Source of the DNA: Daphnia pulex
Lineage: Eukaryota > Arthropoda > Branchiopoda > Diplostraca > Daphniidae
Assembly (NCBI RefSeq): GCF_021134715.1
Contig: NC_060027.1
Location: 2,852,001-2,916,000 of the forward strand
Reading direction: 5' to 3'
DNA: 64,000 bases
Positions within the stretch are counted from its first letter, which is position 1. Each line of letters begins with the position of its first letter. Both the position numbers and the translations under genes were made by a program. Below are positions 11,404-23,900 of the stretch, piece by piece. A model generated the notes under the pieces. That model was not told where the DNA came from and searched no databases. It saw nothing but the letters and a program-made list of their open reading frames with translations.

Positions 11404-12908
11404 AATCATATAAGCTGCTGCTGTAATCAAATCTAACGTTTTAAAAAATCTGTTTTTGTTAATCTACGAGCAGTTCTATTATTAACCATATACGTACTTG
11501 GTGCTGAGTCAAAGAATAACGCCTTCAGTTCATCGACCATTAAGTACTACAGGTAGGCCTACAGGGCCGTTTCCACTCAATACATGCACAACAGAGGCAG
11601 TATTGACATGACTGTTGGCATGCATCTGATCTAACGATTTTGGTAATACCGGAACCATTTGCGAAGATTATGGCATTGCTTATTGCTAGCCTATAAGCAA
11701 TTATGTATTAAATACTCCTAAAATTGCAAATACATTTGCAGGACTTCAAAGGGCACTCATGTTTTTCTCCAGATTTTATCTTAGGACTAGATAAACTGTA
11801 TGGGGATACTTACAAAATTTTAGTAACAGTTGTCAAGCTTGTTTGAATGGATGAGAGAAGATTGTGAAAGCAGAGACTGAATTTGAGAATCAGAAATGTA
11901 TGTGGTGAAAGGTAAGTTTTTAATTTAATCTTTGGACACTACCTGAATAAAACCTGCTTATCACAGAATGAGAGACCAGAAAACAAGAACACAAGAAAAA
12001 TACTTGTGCAGCTGTGACGTGGGATTGTAAAATGCCTTTAACAATATATCTTCATCTGATTTGAGAGCAGAACAAGATTTTACCTTTCAGCCCAATAAAA
12101 TTACATTTCTGACAAGGATACCAAATTGTCTATGCAAGGGGAAACTACTTTGAACTTACTTCAATCAAGGGAAGAAAACTAGGCCTAGACGCTAGATCAT
12201 AATAATCCCAACAAAGACATAATCGACAGTGGCACATTTTCAAATGTTAAGGAAATGTGTGGAACTTGTCAAAGAGGAATACAAATGATGTCAAATAGTG
12301 TTTAAAATTATACCAACAGCCATAAATCATTGACACTTTCCTGTTCCCAAGCTTTAACAAATCTTCTACACAGTACGTCCTACATCAATTGGAAGTTGGT
12401 AAATTGGTTGGAAATTACCTTTTTCAGTTCAAAGCACAAAGCTTGAATAGATGCAATATACTATTTGGATAACTACGCCCACAGAATAACAGATTGAATA
12501 ACACAATAAAATGTTATTTCAGTACTTTTTCAGGGTCAGGGTTGTACAGTCAAAGTGTCTAGCCATATTCTACTGCTACTTGCTACGTCATGAAAAAGCT
12601 CATGATGGCGCGGACGAAGACAACGTTTGCCAAAACCCAAAGCGTTTTGGCTAATTATAGGCTATGGTCCGACACAGCACACAGCCATTCACAGGATGTG
12701 TGACGTTCAGTCCAGTCCCAGGCCGCCAGGGGACTTTCAGGCCAGTAAAAAAAAAATTATTTTGAATGTGATGTATGAAAGAATGAATGAATACATAGAG
12801 TCTGAATAAAAAAATGCATAATTTTTTGCTCGTGCGAGATGTTCGGGCTCGTGCGAGATGTTCAAATCAAGGGTCGTGCCAGAGCCAGAGCCATTAGCCC
12901 GTTACTTA
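11404..12908. other. Intergenic region, no gene seen
   Basis: About 1.5 kb of AT-rich sequence. A 60-codon ORF at 12627-12809 has no recognisable features. No repeat or RNA gene could be supported. Confidence 0.5.
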
Positions 12909-13032
12909 GGTTCATAAAAATGCCGCCGCATACAGATGGCGTTTGGTTGTTTGTTTTCCATGTTGTTTTCTTTGTTTTCTTAACTTTTCAACAACCAAAC
13001 GCCACCTGTATGCGGCGGCTTTTTTATGAACC
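12909..13032 (+). repeat. Long near-perfect hairpin (foldback, 43-base arms)
   Basis: Left arm 12909-12951 and right arm 12990-13032 are reverse complements at 41 of 43 positions, separated by a 38-base loop. The arms begin with GGTTCATAAAAA and contain GCCGCCGCATACAG. Arm length and identity suit a small foldback MITE or a hairpin small-RNA precursor. No clear target-site duplication flanks it. Confidence 0.85.
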
Positions 13033-13740
13033 AGAGTGGAAAAAAATTGTTTTCAGCGAACTTAAACAATGAATAACTTAAGAGCTATTAAATATTTTTC
13101 AAAACGACTTTTAAATTAAATTTAGGAAAATTGATATCTTAACTAATTTTGTACAAAAGATCAACATTTTAGAAGAAATACATGACTAGATATAATGAGT
13201 TTACGGAGGGACTATCCGCCATTAAGGTCCCTTGTAAACACCTTTTGATGATTTCATAAAATTTGAGGCATAGTCCCTCACAGTATATTTAATTACTGAA
13301 ACATCGTTAAAGCTATAACATTAAAATTGGATCTCTGATCAATAAAAAGACGGGGAACATTTATTAGCTGTAAAAAAATTATTTTTATTTCTTATCACAA
13401 TTCTAATACATTTTCTAATTTTTACATTTTTTTTCTATTTTTTTTATAGTAAAAATTATTATTTCTGAGGAGGGTTTTTACAACAAATATAAAATTATAG
13501 TAATAACAAAGCTCATGAAAAACATTTCGTGTTGCAATTTGTTCCCGGTAAACCCCCTTTTTTCATATCTTGACTCCACTATTGACTATACGCTCCAACA
13601 AAACTGACAGTTTCTGTTTCACCCATCGATCTCCCGCAGTCCATCGGCGTTTCAGTTAGCGTATCCTTCAACATCGTCATCACCCCTTCGGATCATGAAC
13701 AACTTGCTGAATGGAGTTCTAGGTATGATATATCTCGGTG

Positions 13741-13932
13741 CCTATCCGGGAAGATACAGTGGAACTCCGTCAACGGGCTGTTATCCCAGTTGCCCAAACT
13801 GTTCCGTTAGTTCCATACTCATCCGATGATGATCGTGAAGACGTGGAAGATAACGAACAGTACAACTGGCATTTTTGGGATTCAGCATTGAGGAAGTATG
13901 GAAATTATGAAAAAATGAATGCAGCAACTTAA
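13741..13932 (+). other. ORF of unknown function, perhaps an exon of a decayed gene
   Basis: An open frame of about 64 codons ending in TAA at 13930-13932. It has an acidic stretch (SSDDDREDVEDNE) followed by a W-x-F-W segment. Its last residues, MNAAT, are also the last residues of the HP1-like remnant ending at 16684, so it may belong to the same decayed family. No start codon or splice acceptor could be assigned with confidence. Confidence 0.3.
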
Positions 13933-14617
13933 CAATTTAAAATGCTAGGCTACTTATTACAAATCCAATCAATTTTCTGATGCATTTCACTCTCTGTAAA
14001 TAACCAAAATTTATTAACTTTATAAATCCAATGTCCTGACATTTTTTGTTTGAAGAAGAAGAACAGCACTTATTTATGTAACTATATTACTGGCGTTACC
14101 CCCAAAGTTCATTTTATAATTTTACCTATTCCGGGTTATTATGGATTATTATTCCATTAAACCATTATAATTAGTGAATAGACGGATGTGCAAAGGGTAG
14201 AGCGAGCTTGGAGGGGGGGGGGGTGAAACCCAGAGTAAGCATTTTGCATCTTGCTTGACGATAATGTTGGAAAGTTCTTCTCCTCGGTGTACCTCTGCGA
14301 TCGATGTTAATTTATCGTGTAAAATTAGGAGGCGGACTAAATTAATTGTTGTACAAAAAGTCAAATGAAACAAATAGCAGCTTTGCTTTCCAAATGCATG
14401 AGCACTTTGAGCAGGTGGCCTTTGCGTACTTATAGGTTTACTTGGGTGGGGCAAAACAAATAGAGGAAGGGAAGCCAAACGTTTCGGCTAAATACAGTAG
14501 GGCAGCAGCCCAGAGCCCGACAGCCATTCACAGATTTAACCCCGTGATAGTAGTTCGCTTTCTACCAACTTTGCCGTTAGATAGCGTTTGCAATCAAAGC
14601 AGAAAGCACGTTATTAG
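13933..14617. other. Non-coding stretch before the BEL/Pao remnant
   Basis: Includes a G-run at 14212-14223. No gene, repeat or RNA supported. Confidence 0.4.
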
Positions 14618-14985
14618 TTCTGCGACGCCAGCGAGATAGGGTACGGAGCTGTAGCCTATGAAAAGCAAGGGACAACTATCGCCCTCACAGCAGCAAAATC
14701 AAAAGTGGCGCCATTGCCCAAAAAAGCATTGCTGACCATCCCTCGGATCCAACTGCTGAGCAACCTGATGGCGTCAATACTTATCAAGTATATCCGAGAC
14801 CAACATCGGATAGATCATAAAGCGCACATCTGGTCTGATTCACAGATCGCCACATGTTGGATAACAGCCGCCAACAAAACCCCTCGAAGATCAGAGATTT
14901 CGGCGCAGTGATCCATTTCTGCGAAGGGACACAGAACCTGGCTGACCTTCTCTCACGAGGCGGAGAATGGAAAAATGTTGACTGA
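14618..14985 (+). mobile_element. BEL/Pao LTR retrotransposon pol remnant
   Basis: The frame opening with FCDASEIGYGAVAY and continuing through TAAKSKVAPL, IPRIQLLSNL and WSDSQIATCWI is the end of a BEL/Pao reverse transcriptase and the start of its RNase H. After a gap in frame, FCEGTQNLADLLSRGG follows, the conserved BEL/Pao N-x-AD-x-LSRG motif. The copy is truncated at both ends, lacks the stretch between the two motifs, and is frame-broken. No LTR is visible nearby. It abuts an HP1-like remnant at 14996. Confidence 0.8.
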
Positions 14986-14995
14986 TAGACTTGTC

Positions 14996-15365
14996 AATCA
15001 CCTTCTTCTTTGGATTGCCCTGACCTGATTCAAGCATTTGATGCTTTACTTGTTCAAATCGATTCTGAAACTGAAAGACTCATGAAACATGAAGCCAAGA
15101 AGACGGAAAGAATGAAGATTATTGAGAAATGTATTTCCCCATTGAAATAATTGAATTGAAAAATTATATTAACACTTCAATATTTCTTACAATTATATAG
15201 CATTAATGGAACCAAGTTCTTGGTAGCATGGAGTGGGTTTACGCAGGGTTTACGTGGAAAGAAAGATATGACATTCCAACGAAAATTATAGAAAGCTGGG
15301 AAGAGGAGAAACTCTTGAAAACTCCGAGTCCCAAAAAATGAATGCAGCAACATTCTTCTAAATCC
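14996..15365 (+). pseudogene. HP1-like chromodomain/chromoshadow remnant (copy 2)
   Basis: Contains LDCPDLIQAFDALL, the C-terminal helix of an HP1 chromodomain, then an acidic linker and ERMKIIEK, then after an intron-like stretch NGTKFLVAWSGF, which resembles the first strands of a chromoshadow domain. The chromodomain start is missing, the shadow frame soon breaks, and the left end abuts a BEL/Pao fragment. It shares long identity with 16385-16690. Decayed duplicate, unlikely to be expressed as a working protein. Confidence 0.65.
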
Positions 15366-16195
15366 TTTCAAAATTCAGACTACATTTTTCTTATCATCTT
15401 ATGCATTTCACTCTCTGCGCAGTCAATAACCAGATTGTTTCTCTTTTTATAAATCCCAACGTCCTAAAATTGTTTGGTCCTCCAGAAGAACTGGTTAGAG
15501 TGGGAGCGAGTGGAGAGGGAAATTCTGCAAGGGAAAATAAACATGCGCCAAGGGGAGGAGAAGCTGATGAGGAAAATGCGCAACAACGTAAACCAGGAAG
15601 TATTTATGTTTTCTTAATGTTTTAAACGCAAACTTACTGATTTACGTCGGCGTGCATTTTCCTCAACATATTGTCATTGTATTTGATTTCATTTTGTGTT
15701 AATTTTTCTAAATGTTTCTTTATTATTCTTTTAATGCTAGGGCCACCTTATCCCGCTTTTTAGCGGATGAGTTGACTCAATGAGTCAACATAGGCGGTCG
15801 CTTAAGGAAAGTTGGCGCAGGTGAAGGGGCGGTTGTCAAAGATGGGGGGAAAGGAAAAGGAGTTATGCTGCATTGAATTTTAAAATGTTTTGTTTTTGTT
15901 TTACGTTTGTAACCCAGTTAGTCTTCGTTCCATTTCTGACTTGTAATATATTTTTTTCAGGATGACATGCCAGAATTGGAAACCATCCCTCAATAATGGA
16001 ACAAGAAGACCAACTGGGTTCCAAAGTTGGATTGCGAACAAAATGAAGAACGCGACTGGAGATATTGGAGCTGGGACTGCGAGGAAGAAGAAGAAGAAAG
16101 CACGTTAGACTTGAAATTGTCACTACTAAAGCACGATTTTTAAAAGATCTAAGTTTTGGCGATTATTCTTCCGTGAATCGTCTCGAATTACAAAA
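15366..16195. other. Region between HP1-like remnants
   Basis: Contains a frame near 15960-16120 with an acidic E-rich run and a D-W-R-Y-W segment weakly like the 13741 ORF, but with internal stops. No complete gene supported. Confidence 0.35.
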
Positions 16196-16684
16196 ATGGC
16201 GTCCAGTTCAACACATTGTGTCGATATTAAGACTACTGAGGTCCAACGAATTTTGAAACGCAGGTAAGGTCTCGCGTTCATCATAAGTGGTACTCTTTGA
16301 GTCTTTAAAAAATAATTATATCTGAAAACAAGGGAAAGGAATGGTGCTTTCGAGTACAAGGTTGAGTGGAAAAATCGATTTCGCATACCATGTTGGCGAT
16401 CACCTTCTACTTTGGATTGCCCTGACCTGATTCAAGCTTATGATGCTTTACTCCTACGAAAAGAAACTAAAACTGAAGGAATCAGCAACATGAAGGCAAG
16501 ATGATTAGAAAGATGAAGATTATTGGAGAAAGGTAATTTCTCATTAATTGTAATCAATACATTAATACTTCAATTTGTATTTCAATCATATAGCATTGAT
16601 GGCAAGTTCTTTGTAGCATGGGAATTTGCCAAATGGGAAGAAAAAGAAGACTCCGAGTCCAAACAAATGAATGCAGCAACTTAA
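16196..16684 (+). pseudogene. HP1-like chromodomain mini-gene with broken shadow domain
   Basis: Exons 16196-16263 and 16339-16504 join in frame to a 77-residue protein: TTEVQRILKRR, then FEYKVEWKNRF, CWRSPSTLDCPDLIQAYD and a Lys/Glu tail. This is the chromodomain pattern of HP1/CBX proteins, readers of methylated H3K9. The first cage aromatic of the EYVVEK strand is missing and the WEPEEN segment is altered, so methyl-lysine binding is doubtful. A TGA at 16502-16504 ends this frame. After a one-base shift, KMKIIGE and, past another intron, DGKFFVAWEF resemble a chromoshadow domain, ending at TAA 16682-16684. It may be a shortened gene or a pseudogene. Confidence 0.6.
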
Positions 16685-17542
16685 CATTCCGCTCATTACA
16701 AATCCAATCAAAAATCCAGACTATTTGTTGTGATACATTTCACTCGTCTATTATAAATTTTTTCGGCATTGGCAGCACGAAAAACGAGCAAATTTTAATT
16801 AACTACGAACGACGAGGCTGACCATACGAAAGGACTGCTGCGGCCAGACTGGCGAAAACGAGGCGAAATTCCTTAGGCCTCGAATTAGGGGTAGGGTGAC
16901 ATAAAAACAATAGAAAAGGGCGCGGTGGAAGGGGCGAGAAAAGCGCCACCTAGAACATGTAAATGGGAGAGGGATGGGACAAAACAAGTTTTGACTTGTC
17001 TTGACTTCCGGCGAGACAAAACAGAAAAATAAATAAATGACGATCGGGCGCCAAATTTCAAATCACGACTCCGTCGTGAACAGAACCAAAAAGCATTGAC
17101 ATTGTCCATAAGAAATGAGCGGTGACATGAAAAAAATATGTCTTTTTAATTTTTATACAAAAACAAAATGTTTTCGCGTGACTTTAAAACATTGGTTTTC
17201 AAGCAGTTGTTGAAAGATTATATGAGATTATGTGATAAGAAATTAAGGGAAAGAAGACCTGCTGCCTCAGTAAGTATTTCACATTTTTGAGTCAGTAAAA
17301 ATTTCGGCGGAAAATGTATGTGAAACAACAAACCCCCACCTTTTCCTTTTTCACAAACTCACAATTTTGGCTGTGCTAAGCAATTTCTAAAATGTTGTTC
17401 CACTTTTATCGAGTTCATGATAAGGACTCCAACGATATGGCGAAGACGTCAAACAATCAGACAAAAACAAAGCCAGTTGAACGCTTTTTTCTTTAATCAC
17501 TCTGCTTCTGCTGCAATCACTGTTTACAGCAAACAAAATAAG
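16685..17542. other. Upstream region of the SDR gene; source of a duplicated segment
   Basis: About 17160-17480 is the source, or sister, of the left half of the chimeric copy at 9395-9712. No other gene seen. No clear TATA box before 17543. Confidence 0.5.
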
Positions 17543-18566
17543 ATGACCGAACGTTTGGAAAAAAATGTACGCAAAGTTGTCCTCATCACAGGTAGGCCTA
17601 AATCATCCATAACCGTAAATTGTCACAATTAATTCGAAAGTAAAATTTTCATCCTGCAGGATCGAGTTCGGGGATTGGTGCGGCAGCGGCAATCCAGTTT
17701 GCAACTTTAGGCTACCGGATGTCTTTGTTCGCCATGAATGTACCGGTGGACGAAGCTGGACTGGCCGACACAAAAGATCGATGCCTGAAAGCCAATCCTG
17801 AACTCACCTCAGATGACGTAAGTGGCGATCCCATTTGCATATTAGTAAACGTGTATTGAAAATTGAAACTTATACATTTTGCAATCAGATCCTAACGATG
17901 ACTGGCGATTTGACTGTAGAGAAAGATTGCCACCTGTACATCGAGAAAACGTTCGAAACTTTCAAGAGAATTGACGTCCTGGTGGCCAACGCGGGAATCG
18001 TCAGCGGCAGTCGACTGGAAAACCTGAAAATGGAAGACTTTGACAAAGTGATGAATATCAACTGTCGAGTGGTTGTCCTAATGAATAAATTGGTCATCCC
18101 TTATCTGGCCGAAACCAAAGGAAATATTGTCAACGTATCTAGCGTGGCCGGATTGCGTGCGGTACGTGCAATATCCTGATAACAAATTCCGACAAATTCT
18201 GAATAATTGATTTGAACTTTGATTGTTAAAATATAGTGTAACGATATGATTGCGTACTGTATGAGTAAAGCTGCCGTTGCCCAATTAACTCGTTGCGCCG
18301 CTTCCGAATTGGCTTCCAAAGGAATTCGGGTCAACGCCGTTTGTCCGGGCCTTATCGACTCCACCAGGATCTTTCAAAACGCCGGATTCTCGACCGAGTT
18401 CCACGACTTGATGATAGAACGCGTGAAATCCTCCCACCCTCTCGGTCGAGCCGGAACCCCGGAAGAAGTTGCCAAATCCATCGCTTTTCTGGCCTCCGAA
18501 GAACAGGCTTCATTCATGACTGGAGTCACTTTGCCAATTGATGGGGGACGTTGTGTCTCGTCATAA
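17543..18566 (+). CDS. Short-chain dehydrogenase/reductase (classical SDR)
   Basis: Four exons: 17543-17591, 17660-17817, 17889-18161 and 18237-18566, giving 269 residues, the usual classical SDR length. The N-terminal TGSSSGIG is the Rossmann cofactor loop. NAG (VLVANAG) stabilises the sheet, VSSVAG carries the catalytic Ser, and YCMSK is the Y-x3-K pair. The PG motif (VNAVCPG) and C-terminal GVTLPIDGG are typical of FabG-like oxidoreductases. No signal peptide or membrane segment, so probably cytosolic. The loop after the first strand (SLFAMNV) lacks an obvious Arg for NADP, so NAD is possible. The substrate cannot be told from sequence. Confidence 0.92.
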
Positions 18567-19264
18567 TGTTAGCAACATTTTTGTTAAAATAACAATGCGA
18601 ATGGACACGCTAAAAATTTTTAAAGATTCCGCTTTAATTATAGCCTCGTTGATTATAAGAATGTTTAGTCGGATGCTGGCATCAAATTCTTTTCAAAAGA
18701 TTTTGATTCTAAAACTCGGGTTCGTAGTTCGTTACTCTATTACTAGCCAATTAACAACGGAAGCTGTTTCTTCATTTTAAAACTTCTAATATACCAGGAC
18801 AACATATCGTGGACATTTGTACCTTGACTATCTTTTCTTTTAACCGTCAGAATTCTCATAACGGAAATCAGTCAGGGTCCTCTGGGCCGATCAAGAGCAT
18901 TACTTCAAAATGAATGATGCATACCGGTATTCCTAGGAAAAATGTATATTTCACATTTGAAAATTTCAATGGAAGCTTTCATCATTCTTTTCAATTCCTG
19001 CCCAGCCATAGCTCCAAGTTTATAACTTTGCCTTTATCAGTAAAGTTCAGCTAACAGATTAAAACGGACATAGATAAGAAATATTTAACTGATGATAACG
19101 TTACTGATGCACCAACTGAAGCGTCCCCTGCTACACTGTTCAGTTACCGTGGCCAGAGTGTGTAAGGTTTATTTTTTTATATTAACGGAAAAAAAATAAG
19201 AATAATGGAAGAATCTTTAGAACAAGGCAAGTTTTATACGAATATTCTCTGAGCTCTCGAGTAA
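18567..19264. other. Intergenic region before kinase copy 4
   Basis: AT-rich, with scattered short ORFs and no recognisable feature. Confidence 0.5.
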
Positions 19265-20267
19265 ATGACCAAATTGTATCCAAACACAGTTCAAACAGCG
19301 CCGATCATGACTTTTGAGAGGAATAAAATCCTGGGGCGAGGCACCTTTGCATGCGTCTTTTATGGAACGCTCAACGGATTACCAGTGGCCGTCAAAAGAA
19401 TTCAACTCCACGATCTGGAAGAATCAATTCACAGGGAAGAGACGGCGATGAGACAATTAGACCACCCGAACGTTCTCAAACTCCTTCACGTCCAAGAGAA
19501 CGAAGATTTCAAGTAAGTTGCAAACTGATAACGAAGTCTAACTCGTGACCAAACGTACCCATCACCTCTTAAATGAATAACAGATTTCTCGTGCTGGAGC
19601 TGTGCGAGGCCACTATCGACGATTACATCCGGAGGAGATACATGGCAGACAACATGCCATCCGATTGCGACGCCCTACATCAAATGGCCAGCGGCGTCCA
19701 GTACATTCACTCCAAAGGATTCGTCCACCGGAACGTGAAGCCGGAGAACGTGCTCATTTCAACGTCTGGCGTCCTGAAAATCGCCGATTTCGGTTTCTGC
19801 AAACCCTTCCGGCCGTCCGGAAGCTTCTCGATGACGAGCAGCGGTCCCAGGGGCACCCGGATATACTGCGCCCCGGAATTCCTGCAGCTGGAAGGCAAAA
19901 GCAAAGAGGAGAGGGACACCATTCGATGTGACGTCTCCATCGACGTCTTTTCACTGGGCTGCATGTTCTTCTGTTACATCAAAAAAGGTGATCACCCGTT
20001 CGCCAAACCGGGATCGCCAATCACCTACGCCATCGCCAGCAATATCGTTTACGGAAAGAAATACTTGCACCTCGGTGAGCAGTCTATTAATAAATTTAAT
20101 GCGAATGATTTGAGAATAATTGATTTGTGACTGGTTTTGGTTTAGCATTAATGCCGGATCACTACGCCTACGAAATGATTGACGGAATGACGCAAACTGT
20201 CCCGCAGGATCGCTGGACGTTAGAACGAGTAATTGAAACTTTGACAACACACTTGACCAATACTTAG
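19265..20267 (+). CDS. IRE1-like kinase with HRN catalytic loop, likely pseudokinase (copy 4)
   Basis: Three exons: 19265-19512, 19584-20074 and 20146-20267, giving 286 residues. Intron phases match the sister genes. The fold is complete: LGRGTFACV loop, VAVKR lysine, DFGFCK, SGPRGT, APEF and DVFSLGC. The catalytic loop reads HRNVKPEN: the Asp codon is AAC at 19732-19734. Asn here normally abolishes phosphotransfer while ATP binding remains possible, so a scaffold or regulatory role by dimerisation, as known for IRE1 kinase domains, is plausible. The frame is open and splice sites are good, so it looks maintained rather than decayed. No RNase domain. Confidence 0.85.
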
Positions 20268-20964
20268 ACAAAACACGAGCCAAAAATACAGAGAAAATAA
20301 AAATCTAGTGTTTTTTGTTCATTTCAATCTGAATTGCATGTCGTAATTTAACTGCAATAAATACCGGAGAGACTCTGCACTTTTTTTTCAAGGTTTTCCA
20401 CCATGTTGAAATGTTAATAGCGGCCAAGCGGAATTTTTCAAAACCGTTCAAAACAATTGGAAGCCATTAAAACAAGGCACACCCACATCTTACTGACAAT
20501 CAAATAATATAATATGGGGTGATATAAGGATAACTCCTCGTCATTTTATATTTTCCTTCATTATATTGAACTTAAAGAATTTGTACTGTAGCTATAAATC
20601 CCAGCAGTGTTATTAAGATCTTATAGCCTAATAAATCACATATTATAAAAGAATAATGATAAAAGGATAAAATTATAGATTCGAAACTATGATAACTGGT
20701 CGTGCAGCTTAGTTGATAAGGGCTGATATTATAATATTCAACATCAAATCATACGTATACTGTTCAAATGTTCATTTACTTGGACGGGAATAGGGAAACA
20801 GATATGCCCCCCTTCTATCGTTACAAAGTCAAACTCCAAAATTTATTTTCCCCAGTCTTTTTTTTGATCGGTGATATGTGACACTGCGCCAGCAACTTTC
20901 CTCGTATGCTGAGGCCTATATAACTGTTCAATAGACACTCTGCATCCTTGCAGTGCACTCGAAA
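20268..20964. other. Intergenic region upstream of adenylate cyclase
   Basis: Contains AATAAA-like 3' signals for copy 4 near 20297 and 20358. A TATA box for the next gene lies at 20917-20923. Nothing else recognised. Confidence 0.5.
20917..20923 (+). promoter_or_regulatory. TATA box of the adenylate cyclase gene
   Basis: TATATAA lies 48 bases before the ATG at 20965, supporting the short first coding exon and implying a very short 5' UTR. Confidence 0.45.
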
Positions 20965-23900
20965 ATGGACTCGTTTAATGGTAATCATCCTTTTTCTATT
21001 AATTTGATTCAACAAAAATATTTATTTCCTCATCAAACTTATTCAAAACTCGTTTTTCTTCATTGTTAAAATATGATATCAAATAATGTCATCTTACATT
21101 CATTATTATTTGATTCATTATATCGTGATTTTAAAGCCGAGTCACGTGTTTCGATCGCTTCGGTAACGGCTCGATTCCAACCAACCGGCGGCGGTGTCCA
21201 AGTGTACAACGTCCTCTACTTGCCGTCGTTGCAAAACGTGTTGAGCACCAGTTTCAAAGACGCCTCACTCGAGTCGACTTATCAACGATATTCACACTGG
21301 CAGCGCCAGAAATCGCTGATTGTCGTCAACGCCATTGACGTTGTTCTCAAAATCATCACCGCCGTGCTTGTTGTAACGCACCAACTCGGGAATTCCCCCG
21401 GGACCCATGTCAAATGTCCTACGTCGTCCGAGTGCTACTACAACAATTCGTCGGGTTCTAATCAATCACAAGGAGAAGAAGAATTCCCAACTAAAACTGT
21501 GATTTGTGCGTCTGGTTTGATTCTATTGAACCTCGTGATTTTTTCGCTTACCGTTTGTTGGAAAAGTTTCGCTCGTAATTACCTTCACCTGGCCGCCCTG
21601 GCCACTTGGCTCCTCATGAACTTTCAAGGTAAAAAAGTTGAGAATTAAATTCAAAATTTGTTTTTTTCGCGCCAGTTTATCACATAAACAAAAGTATCTG
21701 GGTGTTAATCCATTCCATTGTTTTTATGTGTGTTGATTAGTTTTTGTAGGTCTGGCCTTTGAAGAAATTGGTGGCACCGGTGTGCAACTTACCTCGCACA
21801 TGGTGTGGTACATCTTATTCATCATATTCGCCACTTACGTCATGTTGCCCTTGCCACTTTTATGGGCCGTGTTAGCGTCTGGAGCTTCAGTTGTTATCCA
21901 TCTTATCACTTTCCTTGTGTTGGTCATTATTAATCCGTCGTCTCCTTGGGAGGTAATGTATAAAGATATCCTTGTTCAAACAATAACAAAACACAAATCC
22001 TGTCGACTGCTGTCAATCAAATCCAATTATTTCATCCATACTCGACAGAACGAACACTGCATTGCGGTCAGCAGCTGCGCCGATTTGGTCCTCTACATCG
22101 CCATGAATTTCGCCGGATTGTACGCCAAATACCTGACGGATCGGGCCGGAAGGAAAGCCTTTGCCGAGACGTGGCGATCCTACGAAATTCGTTTAAAAGC
22201 AGAAAGGGAAAATGAGAAACAAGAAAAGTTGCTATTATCAGGTCTGTGCTGGATGTTGAAGATTGAAAATTTCGTATCTGAACTGCTGTTTTTTACAGTG
22301 TTGCCACCATTTTTGGTTGCCGAGATGAAACGATATTTCGAGCAAGAGGACAAAGTTGATGTCAATCGCAACGGGAGCGTCGTCGTTCCCAAAGTGGTGG
22401 AAGCTTCGATAGCGGCGGCCGTGGCCGTCGTCGCCTCCGATCCCGTCCCGCAAACCTTCCACAACATTTTCCCTCACCATTTCGACAATGTCTCCATTCT
22501 TTTCGCCGACATCAAAGGATTTACAGGTGAGTCTTTCACAAAATTAAAAAAAATGGATATAACTCAATTTTCATTTCATTTTTAATTCTATCAAATAGAA
22601 TTGGCTAGCAAATGCACTGCCCAGGAACTGGTTCGAGTGTTGAACGATCTCTTTGCCGAATTCGACCGAATCGCCCAAGTATAAATTTTTTGTTGTTTAT
22701 TTTTTATTACGTCATTATTTTTAACCCAATAAGTTTTTATACTGAAAGGAAAATCACTGTTTGAGAATCAAATTGCTGGGCGATTGCTATTACTGCGTTT
22801 CTGGGCTACTAGAAGCTCGATCCAATCACGCCGATTGCTGCGTCAAAACGGGACTGGAGATGATTAAAGCCATCCAATTCGTCCGCCAGAGAACTCAGGT
22901 GTGTTATTGTATTCAATCATTATAGACACACCCATTTGAATCATTTAAATATGTAGGTGGAATTGGACATGAGGATCGGCATTCATTCTGGCTCCGTTCT
23001 ATCCTGCGTCCTTGGCCTCCACAAGTGGCAGTTCGACGTTTGGTCGAATGACGTCACCCTGGCCAATAAAATGGAATCGGGCGGCCTTCCCGGGTAGGTT
23101 AAATAATTCAACAGTTATTGATCACCTATACACACGTGTGTTCATGTTTCATCCAGGCGGGTTCACATATCAAAGGCCACGCTGGATTGTCTCGTTGATA
23201 CTTACGACGTCGAGCCAGGCTACGGCGCCACTAGGGACACTTATTTAAAGGTTAAAAATAGCCAATAAGGAATTATTAATTGCGAATCATGACATGCGGT
23301 GCTACCGCTCATTGTGGACATGTAGGAACACAAGGTGGAGACTTACTTGATCGTCGATAAGCAACACGTGAAGCAACGGCTCAAACCTAAACGACAGAGT
23401 CTTCGTCAACTTGTGCTGGAACGTCGGTCCAATACTTCTTATTCGAAATTTGACATTCAAAGGGACAAAGAAGAGGAACTCAACACAATCATAAGGAATC
23501 AAACAGCTGAGAATAGCCTCGTTCCAGTTGCTTCTATTAAAAGACTGTCCGTAGAAGAAGACTCGATCATCTTGGACTCTAACCGACCACTGCCCAGCTT
23601 CAGGATCACTATTGACGACGTTAAGACTACTAAATCTGACAAAGTATGCATCCTTTCGCTTGATTTATTATTGAAATTAAATTATTTAAAAATTTTTTGA
23701 ACAGAATGAAGACCAGATTTCGATTGGCGACATCTCCGATGACGATGAGTCTCCACATCACCTGCAACTTTGCGGTGCGCCATCGTTGACCTCATTGTCT
23801 TCCGCCAGTGAGTTTATTCCGTATCCGATGAGTTCCTCATTCCGGAAGGATCGCCTTTCCGTCGACAGTGGCAGCTCTCAAAGAGTCTCGATTGAGATCC

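Noticed and set aside
13204-13276. Inverted GAGGGACTAT ends suggesting a MITE
   Set aside because: Only about 10 bases pair, without a target duplication; too weak.
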